This document shows positions 62,469 through 64,000 of a stretch of 64,000 nt of DNA, one piece after another. Source of the DNA: Spirosoma lacussanchae. Lineage in GTDB: Bacteria; Bacteroidota; Bacteroidia; Cytophagales; Spirosomataceae. Every line of letters begins with the position of its first letter. Position 1 is the first letter of the stretch. The notes under the pieces are model-generated. The model was not told the DNA's origin and did not search any database. It saw nothing but the letters and a program-made list of their open reading frames with translations. The stretch spans positions 1 to 64,000 of the forward strand of contig NZ_SWJG01000005.1 of assembly GCF_005870035.1 (NCBI RefSeq), in the 5' to 3' direction. The translations under genes and the position numbers were made by a program.

Positions 62469-62717
62469 ATGTCAGTTCTCTTTTTTATGATCGGAATTAG
62501 TCTGTTGATGGCCCTGGGGTTTCTGGGTGCTTTTGTCTGGTCGATGCGTACCGGACAGCAGGACGATCTGTATACACCGTCAATGCGGATGCTGCTCGAC
62601 GACGCCCCGCCCGACCAACCGGCCGCGTCGGGTACCAAAAGCCCACTGCCCGCTGCGTCCCTGACGCCCAGCCCTACCTGTCGGATTACCTCTAAAATCA
62701 CCGTTACTGCCGTATGA
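62469..62717 (+). CDS. ccoS: cbb3 oxidase assembly protein CcoS
   Basis: The 82-residue protein has one transmembrane helix ([20 protein letters not shown]) and the family landmark [20 protein letters not shown]. CcoS is needed to put haem or copper cofactors into cbb3 oxidase. The frame also allows an ATG two codons earlier (62463). The C-terminal 30 residues are a Pro/Thr-rich tail beyond the usual CcoS end. It overlaps the ccoN start by four bases (ATGA), indicating coupled translation. Confidence 0.92.
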   Translation: MSVLFFMIGISLLMALGFLGAFVWSMRTGQQDDLYTPSMRMLLDDAPPDQPAASGTKSPLPAASLTPSPTCRITSKITVTAV

Positions 62718-64000
62718 ACGCTACGACGAACCAACCCCCTCTGATCATCTCTCCCGATAGGTCGGCTATTGGGCAGCCCCCGCCGGGGGAGCACCGCCCA
62801 GGCCAGCCACCTGTGGCCGAGCGATTTACCTACGACAATGCCATTGTCCGCAATTTTGCCGTGGCCACCATTATCTGGGGGGTTATTGGTATGCTGGTGG
62901 GCGTCATCGTGGCTACGCAGCTGTTTGCGCCAGCCGCCAACCTGGGTAACCAGTATACTACCTTCGGGCGTATCCGGCCGCTGCATACCAACGCCGTCAT
63001 TTTCGCCTTTGTCGGCAATGCCATTTTCATGGGCGTTTACTACTCCCTGCAACGGCTCTGCAAAGCGCGTATGTTCTCCGATCTGCTCAGCAAGCTTCAC
63101 TTCTGGGGCTGGCAGCTGATTATTCTGTCGGCGGTGGCAACGCTGCCCCTCGGCATCACGACCTCCAAGGAGTACGCCGAGCTGGAATGGCCCATCGATA
63201 TTGCCATTACGCTGATCTGGGTGGTGTTTGGGATCAACATGTTCGGTACCATCATCAAACGGCGCGAGCGGCACCTCTACGTGGCCATCTGGTTCTACAT
63301 CGCCACCTTCGTAACCATTGCCGTGCTGCACATCGTGAACTCGATGGAGATGCCCGTTACGTTCCTCAAAAGTTACTCGCTCTATGCCGGTGTGCAGGAT
63401 GCGCTGGTGCAGTGGTGGTATGGGCATAATGCCGTAGCGTTCTTCCTGACAACGCCGTATCTGGGTATGATGTATTACTTCCTGCCCAAAATGGCCAACC
63501 GGCCCGTGTACTCGTACAAACTGTCGATTCTGCACTTCTGGGCGCTGATTTTTATTTACATCTGGGCCGGTCCGCACCACCTGCTGTACAGCTCGCTGCC
63601 CGACTGGGCCCAATCGCTGGGGGTAGTGTTTTCGATCATGCTCATCGCACCGTCGTGGGGCGGTATGATCAACGGGCTGCTGACCCTGCGCGGGGCCTGG
63701 GATAAGGTTCGTGAAGATGCCATCCTGAAGTTCATGGTCGTCGGGCTGACCGCCTACGGGATGGCCACCTTCGAAGGTCCCATGCTGTCGCTCAAGAACG
63801 TCAACGCGATTGCGCACTTTACCGACTGGATCGTGGCTCACGTACACGTTGGGGCCCTGGGCTGGAACGGCTTCCTGACGTTTGCCATGCTGTACTGGCT
63901 CATCCCGCGTATGTATCACACCCCGCTGCATTCCAAGCGTCTGCTCAACCTCCACTTCTGGATCGGCACGCTCGGTATTCTGTTCTATGCGGTGCCTATG
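62714..64000 (+). CDS. ccoN: cbb3-type cytochrome c oxidase subunit I, cut by window end
   Basis: The first 429 residues are visible and run off the window edge. After a 40-residue leader the protein is hydrophobic, with the haem and copper His ligands in [27 protein letters not shown] and [13 protein letters not shown]. These are the haem b, haem b3 and Cu_B positions of the C-type oxidase family, a terminal oxidase for low oxygen. It overlaps ccoS by four bases. In this phylum ccoN is often fused to ccoO, which could not be checked here. Confidence 0.95.
   Translation, partial: MNATTNQPPLIISPDRSAIGQPPPGEHRPGQPPVAERFTYDNAIVRNFAVATIIWGVIGMLVGVIVATQLFAPAANLGNQYTTFGRIRPLHTNAVIFAFVGNAIFMGVYYSLQRLCKARMFSDLLSKLHFWGWQLIILSAVATLPLGITTSKEYAELEWPIDIAITLIWVVFGINMFGTIIKRRERHLYVAIWFYIATFVTIAVLHIVNSMEMPVTFLKSYSLYAGVQDALVQWWYGHNAVAFFLTTPYLGMMYYFLPKMANRPVYSYKLSILHFWALIFIYIWAGPHHLLYSSLPDWAQSLGVVFSIMLIAPSWGGMINGLLTLRGAWDKVREDAILKFMVVGLTAYGMATFEGPMLSLKNVNAIAHFTDWIVAHVHVGALGWNGFLTFAMLYWLIPRMYHTPLHSKRLLNLHFWIGTLGILFYAVPM

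Noticed and set aside
62453..63955. 500-codon open frame on the minus strand
   Set aside because: It lies antisense to ccoS-ccoN, whose frame has clear haem ligands and homology. The antisense product is low-complexity, rich in His, Gln and Asp, with no domain.

Overview
The window comes from a Bacteroidota chromosome, most likely the Cytophagales (Spirosoma-like Spirosomataceae/Cytophagaceae). The evidence is two SusC/SusD outer-membrane uptake pairs, promoters of the Bacteroidota type (TTG, about 19 bp, TAnnTTTG), a type IX secretion sorting domain, a Nudix-family arabinose regulator, and the ccoS/ccoN and ccoI style of cbb3 oxidase genes. Most of the DNA is GC-rich. The exception is a clearly AT-rich island at about 53.7-56.3 kb. 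No tRNA, rRNA or CRISPR array was seen.

Layout. 0-0.25 kb: the end of an IS3-type element that has cut a small HTH gene. 0.45-2.9 kb: an alpha-L-rhamnosidase-like hydrolase. 2.9-8.7 kb: a DUF1223 protein, a molybdenum oxidoreductase with its cytochrome b561, an AhpD-like protein, an AraC regulator, a metallo-beta-lactamase-fold hydrolase and a patatin lipase. 9.0-15.0 kb: SusCD locus 1. 15.0-16.8 kb: a copper monooxygenase-like protein convergent with a redoxin. 16.9-25.3 kb: SusCD locus 2, which ends in a secreted M43 metalloprotease. 25.4-32.6 kb: housekeeping and miscellaneous genes (hemE, a glycosyltransferase, FG-GAP protein, UlaG-like hydrolase, SDR, ArsC/Spx-like protein, globin). 33.0-40.9 kb: a hybrid histidine kinase, hemN, a universal stress protein and the cbb3 copper ATPase ccoI. 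40.9-53.7 kb: a phospholipase C and an arabinose/arabinan operon (Nudix regulator, araB, araA, GH51, araD, galM), with GH97 transcribed divergently. 54.1-56.0 kb: an EcoRV-like restriction-modification pair. 56.4-60.7 kb: a methyltransferase, a YHYH protein, then a unit of small Cys-rich protein, fatty-acid desaturase and truncated globin. 61.0-64.0 kb: a small secreted protein, a GNAT acetyltransferase, ccoS and the start of ccoN.

How the genes work together. The most informative signal is a set of four near-identical palindromes, CTGA-N6-TCAG, of the CRP/FNR operator type. They lie upstream of hemN, between the stress protein and ccoI, upstream of the desaturase/globin unit, and upstream of ccoS-ccoN. 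Together they outline a low-oxygen regulon covering anaerobic haem synthesis, high-affinity oxidase assembly, an oxygen-dependent desaturase and a globin. The regulator itself is not in the window. The arabinose block is a complete route from arabinan side chains to xylulose-5-phosphate, with a candidate operator at its regulator.

Non-coding structure. At least five copies of a GC-rich composite palindromic repeat (core GTAGAGACGC...GCGTCTC) sit between genes, two of them inside the arabinose operon. The restriction-modification pair is bracketed by an imperfect inverted repeat and looks like a recently acquired cassette.
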